A stretch of 64,000 bases of DNA from Vespula vulgaris (lineage: Eukaryota > Arthropoda > Insecta > Hymenoptera > Vespidae). The stretch lies in NCBI RefSeq assembly GCF_905475345.1, contig NC_066600.1, forward strand, positions 4,246,001 to 4,310,000, in the 5' to 3' direction. Positions 26,700-39,569 of the stretch are shown here, piece after piece. The translations under genes were made by a program, and so were the position numbers. Each line of letters starts with the position of its first letter. Position 1 is the stretch's first letter. The notes under the pieces were generated by a model, which saw only the letters and a program-made list of their open reading frames with translations, was not told where the DNA came from and made no database searches.

Positions 26700-27255
26700 T
26701 CTCCCCCTCCCTCCCTTTGTTTCATTAGAAGTAGGAGCTTTGAGAGTTTTACTAAAAGCGAAAAGTTTTTGTACTTACAATTTCGTTTCACGAATAATTA
26801 CTTAGAAATAGTTAATGCGCAAATGATTCTTGTATCAACGGTATGGGATTTGTAAAATAAAAAGGAAAATAATGTTTCAATTAATAGTAATAATATATAC
26901 GGGATTAGTTAGTATTTAACTAATACCGTGAATATCATGAATAATGTTTTCTAGTTTGCATAGTATACATGATGAATAACTTTTGTTACAGACTCGTTCA
27001 TCTAATATTTCCTCTCTCTTTCTCTCTCTTTCTCTTTTTCTGTTTCATCAAAAATAGATGCATTGATAGTGTTAGTATAAGCAAAATGCTTCTCTGCTTT
27101 CAATTTCGTTCTATGAATAATTTCTTAGTAATAGTCAAAGTGAATCAATTTCCACATCAATGATATCGCTTTATAATCCAATAAGTTATTGTATTAATTA
27201 ATGATATTAAATTATATAAAGTGTAATTAATATTTTTTATTAATTTTTTTTCTTT

Positions 27256-27305
<50 letters not shown>

Positions 27306-29019
27306 TTCCCTCTCTCTCTCTTTCTTTTCTCTTTTTCTCTTTCTCTATGAAAGCGAACAACGCTTTTCTAGGAAAATATCTGCAGTGATACTATTTTGAA
27401 TGTTAGCTTCGATCTTATTTGTTTTGATAACAAACAGTATGAAGTGCTCGCTTTCTCTTCAAAGGCAAAACACACATACATATATGAGTAAGTCGTATTA
27501 GAAAATCTTTAGTCTAACACGAAGCGTCGATGTAGAGCGTATTTCATAAATATAACCAAATATTATTTCTTCGTATTGTATTTTCTTTGTTTGGTTTTTT
27601 GTTTGCTTTTCTTTTTTTTTTTTTTTGATATTTCCAAGTTAAAGTTAATAAAGTCCAGTATATTCATTTTTTTTTATATTACATCGGTAGCGTATGGTTA
27701 TTTTCATTACGTCTACCTAAGTTTATAATTATTTTATAACAAACACATTAATGTAAAGTTTGTATAATACATAAAGAATAACTTTCGTTAGAAACTTGTT
27801 ATAATATTTTTTAATATTTTCTTTTTCTTTTCGTTTGACGAAAAATAAGTACTTTGAGAGTATTAACGAAACGAAAATTTTTGTTCATCTAATTTCGTTA
27901 AATGGGTTAAATTGCTTAAAAGTGACCAATATACGAATCAATTAACGATATTTGATTTTTAGTACAATGAAATGAATTAAAATTTGTAATGATTAATTCT
28001 AGGAACAAAATATAATAAAGTTTTTTAATTTATATAAATAGAAAAAAATTATTTATCGTACTAAAAGATTTTTGTCAGATGTTGAGAAGAAATGTGAAAT
28101 GATCCTTATAGATAGGATTGAAAGCGTATAAATTTAGCATACTTTTTTAGTATACTTTATTTAGTATTCTCCATATACGGAAGAAATCGAAACTGTGTAT
28201 GCTGTATGTGTCGAAAAAACAAATATTTAAAACATGTAGCACCTCCGCAAATGAAGTTGCCAGAGGGACGCTAATTTGGGAAACGTTGAATTTTTAATTC
28301 GAGAAAATTATGCAATCAGTGTATTATGCTTAAAACGGAAACAAGTTTTTTTTTAATTTATTTCTTTTTTCTATGCTTTTTTTTTGGTTTCTAGTTTTTT
28401 ATTTAAAAAATGCACAGACGAAGTTAATTAATGAAAAAAAACAGGTACGAAAAGAATTGCAGATGTTTTAACTGTTGAGTATAACTTAATTATTATAGTT
28501 ACGAGAATTTGCGATACGAGAATATTTTCTTTTCTTTTCTATTTCGTTATAACACTCGCCCCAGCGAAATTGAAAAATCTTTAAATTTAAACTTTGTATT
28601 AGGAATGATCTGTAATTAATTTTCTAATCATTACAAGGACATAACGGGATTTAAGCTTCAAACTTTAAAAGTATTTTTATTTCATTATTACTTAGGAACT
28701 TATGTATACAAATCAACGACATGGCTTATCTTCTTATACAAAATCAATGTTAACTGTACTTCGTAAAAATAACTTTGACGAGAAGTTTAATATGTGCTGA
28801 AATGCTAACAGGATTTTATAAAGTAATTTTATAGGTAAAACTTTTTTTTATAGATTGTATTCATTATCGATATTGGGCAGAAGTTTTTTGTATGTAAATA
28901 GGTATGTCCCTAAATTAAGATACCTTCCCGTAATTGGAAACTTTTTTTTCTATGTGATGAGTAACTTTTGTTACGTTTTGTTACAAGTTAATTCTTCTAA
29001 TATTATCATTTCTCTCTTC

Positions 29020-29050
<31 letters not shown>

Positions 29051-29145
29051 TTTCACTCACAGAAGTACTTTGAAAGTGTTAATGAAAGCGAAAAGCTTTT
29101 CTGCTTACAATTTCGTCCTACGAACAGCAACTGTCTAGAAGCAAA
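26520..29145. repeat. Local family of four diverged repeats (about 210-350 bp each)
   Basis: Four copies in the same orientation can be aligned by eye at about 26520-26870, 26905-27175, 27735-27970 and 28930-29145. Shared landmarks in order: 'aataactttTGTTACA' (taactttcgttaga in copy 3), a pyrimidine tract (CT microsatellite in copies 1, 2 and 4; T-rich in copy 3), 'ctttgaaagtgtta' and 'aagcgaaaa.cttttctgcttacaatttcgt', then 'acgaataattacttagaaatag'. A separate CT tract at 27259-27335 lies between copies 2 and 3. The copies differ substantially, so the duplications are old. No terminal inverted repeats were found, and the nature of the unit is unknown. Confidence 0.65.
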
Positions 29146-29778
29146 GCAAGTACAGAACGTAGTTTATCGCGCGGCTTCGACGTAACGAGATGCATCGTCC
29201 TTTGATGGTATAATCCGATGCAGATTAAAATCCCGTTCGCTCGGTTCTCGGCGTTACTTTGCCTTATTATAATAAAAAATGACGAAGCGGTGCTGAAGCG
29301 CGTTGAAAAGAGATAAGGATGAGTGCCCGGAGGATAAATGGATGGATGTCGGACAAAAGAAAATGATGGGATGTGGAGAAAAAGAGAGAGAGAGAAAGAG
29401 TGTGTGTGTGAGAAAGAGAAATAGAGAGAGAGAGAGAGAGAAGTTACGGTATTTTGTTCACTACGAGCCAACCCAATCGTAATTACCTTAATCAATATCT
29501 CGAACAGCTCTCGAGTTCGACGTTTAGAGAATAGAATTCGATCGTTTCAGAGTGGTCGTTGTACCAGTTAATTGAGAGAACGAAAAATTCAGGCATTCCT
29601 ATATTTGATCAAGGATCATCATTTGAAAATAATCGATAAAATTAATGATTGTAACTAATATTATTTTTATATAATATTTTAAATATTTTCAATATCTCTC
29701 CGGGATTTATGTTATTTCCCTTGGACGGTGTGATTCTTTATGAATTGCTTTTCTTCTTTCTTTTTTCCTTCCCCTCTA

Positions 29779-29809
<31 letters not shown>

Positions 29810-30106
29810 ATTTTTGTTTTTTCTTTCTTTTTTTCTTCTTTTTTTTATATATAGCAATTTTAAAACCGGAAATTGGATCGAATCTGAATTACATGTAAAT
29901 CCTCGTTGAAAATAACCAAATTTTTTTCTTTTATATGAATTTCAAGTCAATTCATTCGACTATTTAGACGCAAAAGTGGATAAACACGCATACGCGAACA
30001 TACTCACACAGACGTACGCACAGGAAAATTTACATTTTGATATGAAATGTAAAGATACATAAAGAGCTTTCTTCGGTCGTGTTAAAAAAAAGAAAAAGAA
30101 ACGAAA

Positions 30107-30172
30107 TAGAAAGAAAGAAAGAAAGAAAGAAAAGAAAAGAAAAGAAAAGAAAAGAAAGGAAAGGAAAAAAAG
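30107..30172. repeat. (GAAA)n / (GAAAA)n purine tract
   Basis: GAAA units followed by GAAAA units, all purine on the + strand. The phenylalanine/serine/leucine ORF on the minus strand is its translation. Confidence 0.9.
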
Positions 30173-30214
30173 ATAAGAACGTATAAAATAGGGGGAGCAA
30201 AAAAAAAGAAGAAG

Positions 30215-30296
30215 AAGATAAAACCTAAATAAGTAGCTACGTAGAGATTCGAATCCATCCGACGTTTTAACAACCCCTAGACCACAGTGATAGTGT
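30215..30296 (-). repeat. Possible tRNA-derived (SINE-like) fragment
   Basis: On the minus strand the sequence reads tggtctaggggtt, resembling a pol III A box, followed about 15 bases later by ggattcgaatc, resembling a B box. The sequence then passes into a CTT-rich and T-rich run. The spacing is too short for an intact tRNA, as if the anticodon arm were deleted, and no full cloverleaf can be drawn. It may be a truncated SINE or a chance match. Confidence 0.3.
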
Positions 30297-30589
30297 CCGA
30301 GTTTAGTCATTCGCGAAAGGTTTACTTCTTTTAAACGAGACTCGTCACGGGAAACGTTTTAGCTTGAAAAAGAGAGAAAGAGAAAGAAAAAGAGACAGAA
30401 AGGGAATTCAGGTCGACCGTGGCTTCTTTTTAAAGTCAAGACGGAGGCAGTTACGTACGTGCCTTTGCGGTGTCATCGAATCTCACGAGATGGTTCCTGG
30501 AATACCGACGAAGTAAGAGGAAATCGAGTAACGAGTCGAACCAGCCGGTCTGGGCTGTGCCCATCGAATTCTCTCTCTCTCTCTTTCTC

Positions 30590-30592
<3 letters not shown>

Positions 30593-30642
<50 letters not shown>
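30593..30642. repeat. (TA)n microsatellite, about 50 bp
   Basis: Perfect AT alternation preceded by a CT tract (30570-30592), a CT+TA compound also seen elsewhere in the window. Confidence 0.95.
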
Positions 30643-30644
<2 letters not shown>

Positions 30645-33600
30645 ATTCATCCATCCTTCTTCCCATTTACCTGCTATCCTCTACTATCCCTACCTAACCC
30701 ATTCATTAACTCTCAAGAACCGACTTGCAGTCTCTATAGGGTTGTCAGTAGACGTGTACACGACGTGCCGTTTGTTCTACTCTGAAACTTGAGATGTCCT
30801 CCTCGGATAACACGGTGGAACGGGAGTCCTGGTCTCACGCGCGCGCGTCTTACCTAAACGGGCTTTCTTAGATTCCCAGTGTAAAAGCTTCACATTGGTA
30901 GTGTAGCATCGACGCACGGTTACTTTACTCTTGATATCTATACGACTAAACCAATGTGCAGAGACGAACGATGTAGTATTAGATGAGATAAGACGGTGGA
31001 TCGAACGTGCCGAACATAGTCATTAGCCGCTTTTATTGGAAGATGGATTTGAGGAAAGGAGATCGTTCCATCTCGTAAAGATCGAGTCCAGTCGAGTCCT
31101 TCTGGATTTGGAATGACGTAATCGTTCTGTCCTCCGCGACACATGGATAGATGTGTCCGAGTAACGAAGATATATCGACTGAAGTACATATGTCATTTTT
31201 CTTTTTCTTTCTCTTTTTCTTTCTTTTTTTTTTCTTCCTATTCTTCATACGACATTCAGGGATATTGATATACATATGTAGATAAATCATAGATATACGT
31301 TCTCTATATATCTAGCTATTGGCGGAGTTTTATTAGAGAGAAATTGTATAAGTTAACTGATAATCTATCGGGTGAATTATCTGAAATCAGATGCTTGAAT
31401 ATCATAATTATCTTTATTCGATATATTAAGCATAGGAATATCAGGTTTCATTCAAAGAAATATCGATTTTAATAGATATAACTTTCAAGTAAAGGCTTTC
31501 TATTTTTTGCTATTGTTTTTTGTCGGCGAAAGTAATCATGGTATTCATGCTTTCAATTTTAGGTTTATAATATATATATATATATATGAATTATACAAAA
31601 AAATGAGGAAAAATATATTTCGTTGAAAAGGAATATTATTTAATTTTTCGAATATTATTAAATTTTTCGGTACTTCGTTGAATTTAAACAGTTGTTTCAG
31701 TTACATTATTTTTTATGTTCTTTTATACTTTTTGTTTCCTCTTTTTTTGTACAAACACAAAGGGACTGATAAACGATAAAAATAAAAGGATAGGGAAGCA
31801 CTTTTCCAGGTAATATTTGAATGAACGCAAACATTTTCTATCCCGTTATTCGAGCATTTAATTGTTCGCTTTCCACTGGTCGTCGTTATTTGAAACGTCG
31901 GTAGAACAAATATGCTCATGGAACGCAATTAATATTCGGTGAAAATCTACGAAATACATGCGACGTAACCCGCGGATATCGCGCAAAAGTTATTGCCTTG
32001 GATTTTGGATAACACAGCGGAAATTGGATATCCGATGGATATACTAATACCACGGTTGGTAAAGTCGTAAATATCTCACGCACTCTGGCTTGGGAAATTT
32101 TGAATATTCTATAAATACGAATAAGACACGTGGTTGGGATTGGAGCTGGTCGAAGTAATCGCGAGTTGAGGAAATTCAGGTCGACTTGGATCGAGCACGA
32201 GCATAGCCGAAGGGTAAAAGAAAAGAGAAGGGGAAGAGAGTGGATAAAAAAAAAATAGGTAGTTCTTTTTCGCTTCGAGTCTGGTAATACTCGATCGTTT
32301 GAACATCAACGAATTGGCTTCTTCTCATTACGCGACACGCCACTCTAATTTCTTCAACCGAACGCTTCTTCTTGTTGTCATCGTTGGACGTTATTAAAAA
32401 GAGTCCTAATGACCAGTCAGCATGCTATCTCATCATCCCGTGGACTCTTTTTATACACTCATCGTCGCTCGTTCCTCTGCAAGCCAATTTGATGAACGGC
32501 TTTCACTTCAGGGTGAACCATAGTGACCGTGTAGAATCGATCGAATCGCAATCACCTGATCTTGCATTCAACGTTCAGGATCAGACAAATATTCTCTCTT
32601 TTTTCTCTCGCTCCCTATTATACAGAAACATAGCATTGATCTCATAAACTGGAATAAACTAGAGGAATCGATATTTCACCTATCTTCTCATACATTTTAG
32701 AAAACGAAGAGGAGATTTACATAGATGATAAACCAAAAGAGTAAAGAGAAAGGCGAAGAGAGAAACGTAGTTGCTCGTCGAGTGTCCATTACAATTTGCA
32801 CAGGGTTCTGCTTGGCTAAACCAGCACAGCAAGCTCGCCAATTGTGGTTAAGTTTAATTGGCGTCGACGTGTCCGGGTGGGGTCCGAGGTATTTCTCGTA
32901 GGGGGAACGCGACCGAAATGTTTCGTTTGACGTTACGCAGCTAGGGGAGAGATCTCATGGGTTGCTGATGTCGACGGCAACGTAACTATTATATACGTGT
33001 ATATGTATGTATATATGTAATATATATATATATATATGTATGTATGTACACAGAGAATAGACACCGTGTAGAGAACAGTATGTATGTTCTCGCGCGTGTT
33101 CTCCGATACCACAGGATTATCGGCCATTAACACGGAGGAGAAGCAACGAAGTATAGTCGGAATGTCCATAAGCCGTATGCCTCTACCAACTTCCATTCAG
33201 TGTTCTCTAGAGAGAAATAGCACAGAACTGGTTGGATAAACGGATGTGTGTAAAGAGGAAGGTTGGAAGGCACCAATGATAGGAGAGAGATGTCTCTCTC
33301 TCTCTTTCTCTTTCTCTTTCCCTCTGGTACTCATCGAATCATTCGAGACGATAAACGAGCACGATTTCTCTGCGTCGACTCCTTCCACCGCCATGGGTAG
33401 CTACCGTTGGCCCATCGTCGTAATGGAAACCCATGGATGCAGATGGATCCCATTGTTTTCCCAGGTAGCTCCTTTCTAAGCGACATCGCAGCTCCGACGA
33501 GACCGGACGTTTCTCGACGTCGTTTCTACAGGCTCCTCGAAAACCACTACTCTCTGCTCCGTCCTCGGCTTCATCAATTCCACTCTGCCCCAAGCCCTCC

Positions 33601-33684
33601 AACCTATTTCTACAAACCCCTGCCCCGTCATCCTTGTCTTCTTCTTCTTCTCCTTTCCACTAGCTTCCGTTTCACGTTTTCAAC

Positions 33685-33725
<41 letters not shown>

Positions 33726-34014
33726 TCTCTCTCTCTCTATCTTTCCTTCTCTCTCTTTCATCGAACTATTCCTCTCTTTCTCCTCTACGTGTGTTTTCAC
33801 GTCCACTTCTCGTCCTTCGTCCTCAACCTTGTGCCCGACTGCTATGGGGATCTCGAAGGTAATAAAGCGTTTCTCTCTCTCTCTCTCTCTTTCTCTTTCT
33901 CTCTCTATCTCTCTGTCTCTGTCTTTGTCTCTCTCTAGATCTCTTTCTTTGTCTCTCTCTAGGTCTCTTTCTTTGTCTCTCTTTAGGTCTCTCTCTCTCT
34001 CCTCTCCCTCCTCT

Positions 34015-34071
<57 letters not shown>

Positions 34072-34080
34072 ATCTCTCCA
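33685..34080. repeat. Long imperfect CT-rich region
   Basis: Two large polypyrimidine blocks (about 33685-33760 and 33872-34078) of CT, CTTT and GTCT units, including repeats of 'tctctctaggtctctttctttg' type near 33930-33990, separated by about 110 bases of complex sequence. The serine/leucine and arginine/glutamate ORFs on the two strands are repeat translations. Confidence 0.9.
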
Positions 34081-35962
34081 CATAAACTTTGTGTGTAGGA
34101 ACGAGAATATAGCGTCGAACACGTTTCCTACCTACGTGTTCTTCGTTATACAGAAAGCAAGCAAGCAACCTAGCAAGCTTGCTAGCAACCAAGCAAGCGG
34201 ATATAGAACTAGGCTAGTCAGTACGTGGTCCACCTTTGGTAATGAAAGAGAGGAAACGTACAACGTGGATACTGGTAAATTGAAGCTGATACCACTAGCA
34301 GTTGATTCAAACGGTTGATGAGTTTATCGAGAAGCTTACTCGATCCACTTATCTCTCTATATGTCTCTCTCGCTCTCGCCCTCGCCCTCGCCCTCTCTGT
34401 TTCTGAATATTTCTCTACTCAGCTGAAATGTAGCAACTATGTTGCGGAAACTACGAGAGAACTGTTGGTAACGGTTCGAAATGTTTTCATTAGTCGTTAT
34501 ATTTTTGCAATAAAGACATTTTCAATTTTCTTTATCTTCGAGTATTATTTTTAATCGATCATTTATCAAATGTGTCTTGATTTTTCTTGTCTTTTTTATC
34601 CCTTTTACTATCTTTTTTTTCTATTCTTTTCTTTTCTTTTTTTCTAATCTACCTGAATCATTTTTTTTTTCATTTTTTTCGTGATTTTATTATTAAAGAA
34701 AAGAGAGCGAGTAACTCGTAATGCAGATACGATTAACACGTCTCTTCGAGTTATGTAAGTAAGCCCACGTTGCGAATATGCGAAACGCGTTAGCCGAGTA
34801 ATTATGGAATGTCACAGTTTCGGAGATACAGTAGGCTCGCCAGAAGCAGAGGTTGGATATACAGAGGGTTAGAAGCGCGAGACTAATACCATAGCGTTAG
34901 CCTTGCTATAACGCAATCGCAGTATACTATCCGTAGTAAACAAGGAATTCTGTTAACTGTTACTCGAGAAATACGCGATCCTGTGTATGCGTTATCGTTA
35001 TAATACCGAGAACTTGCGTTGAATTTATATCGAAATCATACGAATGTAATATGTTACATTATTATCATTATTACGAATGATGTTGCAAGAGCATTAAAAA
35101 ATAAAATTATCACTATAATCACGTTATTTATTTTAATGATTCGCAAATTATTTATAATAATAATTATAATAATAATATCGTCGAAAAGATATTTTTAACT
35201 TCATGAAAATGCTGCAGTTTGTGGTTTGACTATCACTGCCCTGTTTTACTTTCAAAATAACAGAGATATGAGGTTAGAAATGTAGATACCTAGGTATCTC
35301 GGGCGGTCCAGCTCTTCGTTCGATCATGAAAGTTACTCTGACAGTGGGCACAGAGTAATTTTGGAAGCCACCGATTATCGTACTTGGCTCTCGGATCGGT
35401 TAACGCGGTGCGGTGTATTCATCTCCATTAACTACAGACTGCGCCATTTGATGTAGTTCTGCTTCCACCCAAAATAGTCTATTACAATATACTGATATTA
35501 CCGTAGTACACGTAGTGCATGCAAATTGCAGCAAGTAGCACATGTGCTGCGGTCACATGGCTTGCTTAACTTTGGATAACATTTTACTTAATTTTACCAC
35601 GTTGTTCCTCGTAAAACATTATATGTTTCCCGTCGGATGATAAAATATTTTGTTTGACAAAGGACCAACGTTATGGAAGGATATATCGTTATTATATCCA
35701 AACATTTCGTGAAAGCATTCCCATTAGTATACGATCGAACTATCGAGTCAACACTGGTAAGAATTCGTACAGAGAAGCATTAATTACTACCATAAATCCC
35801 AGGCGTTAATGCACGACCGCGTTGCTAATTGCGCGAAAGACCGAACCCCAGTGGGATCGCGTTGCTTTAGACTGCGTTTCTCGAGCGACCCTGGAATCCG
35901 ACCTCATCCTGTGCTGCTCTATACACAAGAATTTAGGATAGAGCAAACGTGTGGGAAAGAGT

Positions 35963-35964
35963 AA

Positions 35965-35995
<31 letters not shown>

Positions 35996-36082
35996 GGTGA
36001 GAGAGAAAGAGAGAGAGAGAAGCTAGTATAACCTGTCTAACGTAAGCAAGCTTTTGCTATCTCTCTCTCCCTTTTCCTCTCT

Positions 36083-36132
<50 letters not shown>

Positions 36133-36610
36133 CCGTTAGCAGCTAGAGAGTGAACGTCCTCAGTGCTTTTCGAAACGGCTGGCTTGTCCTTGCTTCCTCC
36201 ACTCGCAAATGCCAACACCTTGATGCTGTCGAGGAGCATCGACTTAGAGAAACGAGAGAGAAAGAGAGAAAGAGAGAGAGAGAGAAGTATATAGATGGGA
36301 ACATCGAAACGTAGAGAGAAAGAGATAGAGAGAGAGAGAGAGTATATAGGTGGGAACGTCGAAACGTAGAGAGAAAGAGGACAGAGAAAGTCTTTGTTGC
36401 AGAGAACCTTCCGCAAACAGACGACGACGTCTTATTGCGAGGGAGAGCAGGAAGCTTTGAAGTCGCGAGTGAAGTGAGAAGGATAGAGAAAGAAAATGAT
36501 AGAGAGAGCGAGAACGATAATGAGCGTGAATCGAAAGATATAGTTAGAAAGAGAGAGAGAGAGAAAGAGAAAGGAGAGAAATAGAGAAATAGAAAAAGAG
36601 AGTTTCTGCG
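35963..36610. repeat. GA/CT-rich domain with strand switch and a 55-bp duplication
   Basis: GA-rich at 35963-36022, CT-rich at 36059-36130, then GA-rich again from about 36245 to 36610. Within it, a 38-base block beginning gtatatagatgggaacatcg (36287-36324) recurs at 36342-36379 with two differences, giving a 55-bp tandem period. The 217-residue minus-strand ORF over this region is serine/leucine-rich repeat translation with no recognised domain. Confidence 0.85.
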
Positions 36611-37281
36611 GAAGCTTTGGAGGTTCGAACGACGACAGAAAGAAAGGGACGATGCAACGAGAAAAGACCGAGCGTAAGAGAGAGACAGAGAATCTCGAAG
36701 GTTCCTAGGGAGTATAAAGCGCCGACGAAAGATAGAATGTCGCTTAAGCGTTGCCGTAACCAATGGCCCGGAATCCCTTTTCCGGTATCGGAGCAACGAC
36801 GCGTTATACGTCGTCGACTAGCAAGTTACACATACCTACTCGTAATTTTTCGAAGGACGGAAGAAAAGGGCATATAAGGAAAGTAAAAGAACTAGTAGCA
36901 CAATGCGAAAGGTTACTCTCATTTATCTCCCTTTCTCTTTCTCACTCTTCCTCGTAAATGTTCTTGGCCATTATCACGAAATGATTCCTGTTTCCATTTG
37001 CTTTTTGGATCAACCTCGTTCTTCCACGCATTGACGACGTTCTTACGCCTCGTTGGTTGATGCTTCACGAACATTTTTCCCCTCTTTCTCCTACTCTTCT
37101 TCTCTCCTATCTTATCCTCGACTTTCTCTTCTCTTCTCTTCTCTTCTCTCCTCTTCTCTTCTCTTCTCTTCTCTTCTATCCCTTTCTCTCTTCTAACCCC
37201 AAAGTGATATATCGGTGCTAAGTCCTATCTTTGTCACGAGACGAATCGTCGTTCCCTTACGCATTTTAGATGCCATAGAAA

Positions 37282-38170
37282 ATTACGTTCGAAATTTGTT
37301 TCCTTAAACCGTGTGTGTAACTCGAAACGAAGTGAGTTCGCGTTAATGAGTTAGAAACGACGTTAGAGCATAACTCAAGCCAAAAGAGTTATATGATACG
37401 CGTGATACTTTGTCATAGTGAATACATTAGATATTATCGATTGATATTTAAGTAGTGTTTTTTATCGAGCGTTATGTTTGAAATTTGTTGTTAAAATCGT
37501 TTGAGTAAACTGATATATGAATTTGCATTAATGAGTTAGAAGAACATTGGAGAATAAATAAATCAAAGTAAAAGTTATACGACACGCGTGATAGTTTGTC
37601 ACGGTGAACGTATTAGATAATATCGATTGATATTTAAGTAGTGTTTTTTATCGAGCGTTATGTTTGAAATTTGTTGTTAAAATCGTTTGAGTAAACTGAT
37701 ATATGAATTTGCATTAATGAGTTAGAAGAACATTGGAGAATAAATAAATCAAAGTAAAATTTATACGACACGCGAGATAGTTTGTCATGGTGAACGTATT
37801 AGATAATATCGATTGATATTTAAGTAGTATTTTTTATCGAAAGTTATGCTTGAGATTTGTTTTTTAACGCGTTCGTATAATGAAGTTATTATAGATGCCC
37901 TTTATAGCATAGTTCTTAAGATTAAATTTATATAACATACGTAGGTTTATATGCCGTGGTTGATGAACCTATTAAATATTATCTATGAATTAATATTTAA
38001 ATATTTATTATGGAAATTTGTATTTGTGTAATATATCCCTTAAAATCCTTATACAATTTGATACGAAATGACTTCGTATAAATAAGTTATAAAGATACAA
38101 ATTAAGGATTATATAATACACCTTATACGTTATAGCAAACGTGTTCGATATTATCGATTAATATTTAAAC
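37282..38170. repeat. 186-bp tandem repeat array, about five units
   Basis: Units start at about 37282, 37471, 37657, 37843 and 38010. Units 2 and 3 are nearly identical (about six differences in 186 bases by eye). Unit 1 is clearly related but diverged, and units 4 and 5 are strongly diverged, keeping landmarks such as 'gaaatttgt', 'cataataa/aataagtta', 'gaacctattaaatattat' and 'gattgatatttaa'. There is no ORF of note. The gradient of similarity, highest in the middle, is typical of a tandem array with decaying edges. Confidence 0.9.
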
Positions 38171-38402
38171 AGAATTTGCATGTTTGACCGTGTTGTATAT
38201 CATCCACATCTGAAATTTGACGACGATGTGTCGTTCCAATCGATGATCCATACGAATGCTCGACACGGATGCTATGCTACCATGTTGAGTAATCTGCTCA
38301 TGGAGCATCACACGTGCATACGTATGCACGTTGCGTATGAATTGCGTGCTCTGACATTTGCTATTCCTACGCAAATACATGTATATTCACATCTACGGCA
38401 AA

Positions 38403-38505
38403 AGAGGGAGAGGGAGAGAGAGAGAGAGAGAGATAGAGAGAGGAGGGAGGAAGAGAGAGGGAGGAGAGGAGGGAGGAAGAGAGAGGGAGGAGAGGGGAGT
38501 GAGAG
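38403..38505. repeat. GA/GGA-rich purine tract
   Basis: About 100 bases almost purely purine on the + strand, with an internal partial duplication of 'gaggagggaggaagagagag' (near 38441 and 38467). The short arginine/glutamate ORFs here are its translation. Confidence 0.9.
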
Positions 38506-39377
38506 AAGCCTATGAGGAAGAACCGAAATGGTTCACGACGTAAAACGATCGGATCACTCGGGACACATACGGTCTCGCAATCAGCAACGGATTTTCTGAT
38601 TCTGCTGGCGACGAGCGATCTGTGGAAACGTTCTGTTCTTCGAAATGGCTAGAGCCTATAAACTTTAATTGTTGCTATCTCCCTATCGTAGAATCACCGT
38701 CCTATTCTAGTCTACACGTACTAGCTATACGTTCGATGTAAAAAAAAAAAAAAAGAAAGAAAAAGAAAAGAAAAACATATAGGTAAAAAATATATGTAAA
38801 AAGAAAAATAAAGAAAAAGGAAAAATCACGAGAAAAGAAATTGTCTTTCCTTGATATTAAATTGTCATCATTTCTGATGTTTTAATTGTATTAAATAAAT
38901 TTCTTCTTTTAGAAGAAATCTTATAATACACGTTGAGCATAGACAAAGAATGAATTTATCTATCTCACGAGTATTCTTCCTAGATTTTATATAGTTCCGT
39001 TACCAAAAAGTATGTTTGACCATAAAGAAGAAGAGAGGATCGTTCGAGTTTTTAATAGGAGCTAATTTATTGTGGAAAGTCGTAAACAGAATCGATGGCC
39101 GGTAGTAGGAGAAAAATACTCGTTATTTCCGGCTAACACTTTTATTCGCTGTATATTCACCTCTACTTTTCTGGAATAGCATGAGAAGAGGTTTTCCAAA
39201 GTGTGTATTATTTATTACAACTGTACTATGCTGTAACAGTCCCCCATGTTATAAACGACTCTATGTAACGTGAGAGTTCCATGACGTATCGGGAGATATA
39301 TTTACCGAGATGATTCGCATTCGGACTATTTACCTTTCGACTCGTGGCAAAGATAGAGATAGTAGTGATACTGTAAC

Positions 39378-39442
39378 ACATATATATATATACATCCATA
39401 AATATATATATATATATACGTATATATATAAATGTATATATT

Positions 39443-39497
<55 letters not shown>

Positions 39498-39510
39498 AGA
39501 GAGGAGGGAA

Positions 39511-39567
<57 letters not shown>
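39378..39567. repeat. Compound (TA)n + (GA)n microsatellite
   Basis: TA-rich alternation from 39378 to 39494, with a long perfect (TA)n at 39446-39494, passing directly into GA repeats at 39495-39567. About 190 bases in total. Confidence 0.94.

Positions 39568-39569
<2 letters not shown>

Noticed and set aside
33407..33862. 151-codon + strand ORF in a GC-richer island
   Set aside because: No ATG at the given start, the C-terminal half is CT-repeat translation, and the opposite strand is equally open. It is more likely a composition effect, perhaps a regulatory island.
34170..34185. Perfect 16-bp palindrome ctagcaagcttgctag
   Set aside because: It arises within a local GCAAGCAA-type repeat (34156-34199). 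No transposon boundary or binding-site context was found.
35329..35362. 12-bp stem with 10-base loop, considered as a microRNA precursor
   Set aside because: The stem does not extend outward, so it is far too short for a pre-miRNA and is likely to be chance.
36143..36796. 217-codon ORF on the minus strand
   Set aside because: Dominated by Ser/Leu/Phe from GA/CT repeats. Composition is explained by the microsatellite and there is no motif.
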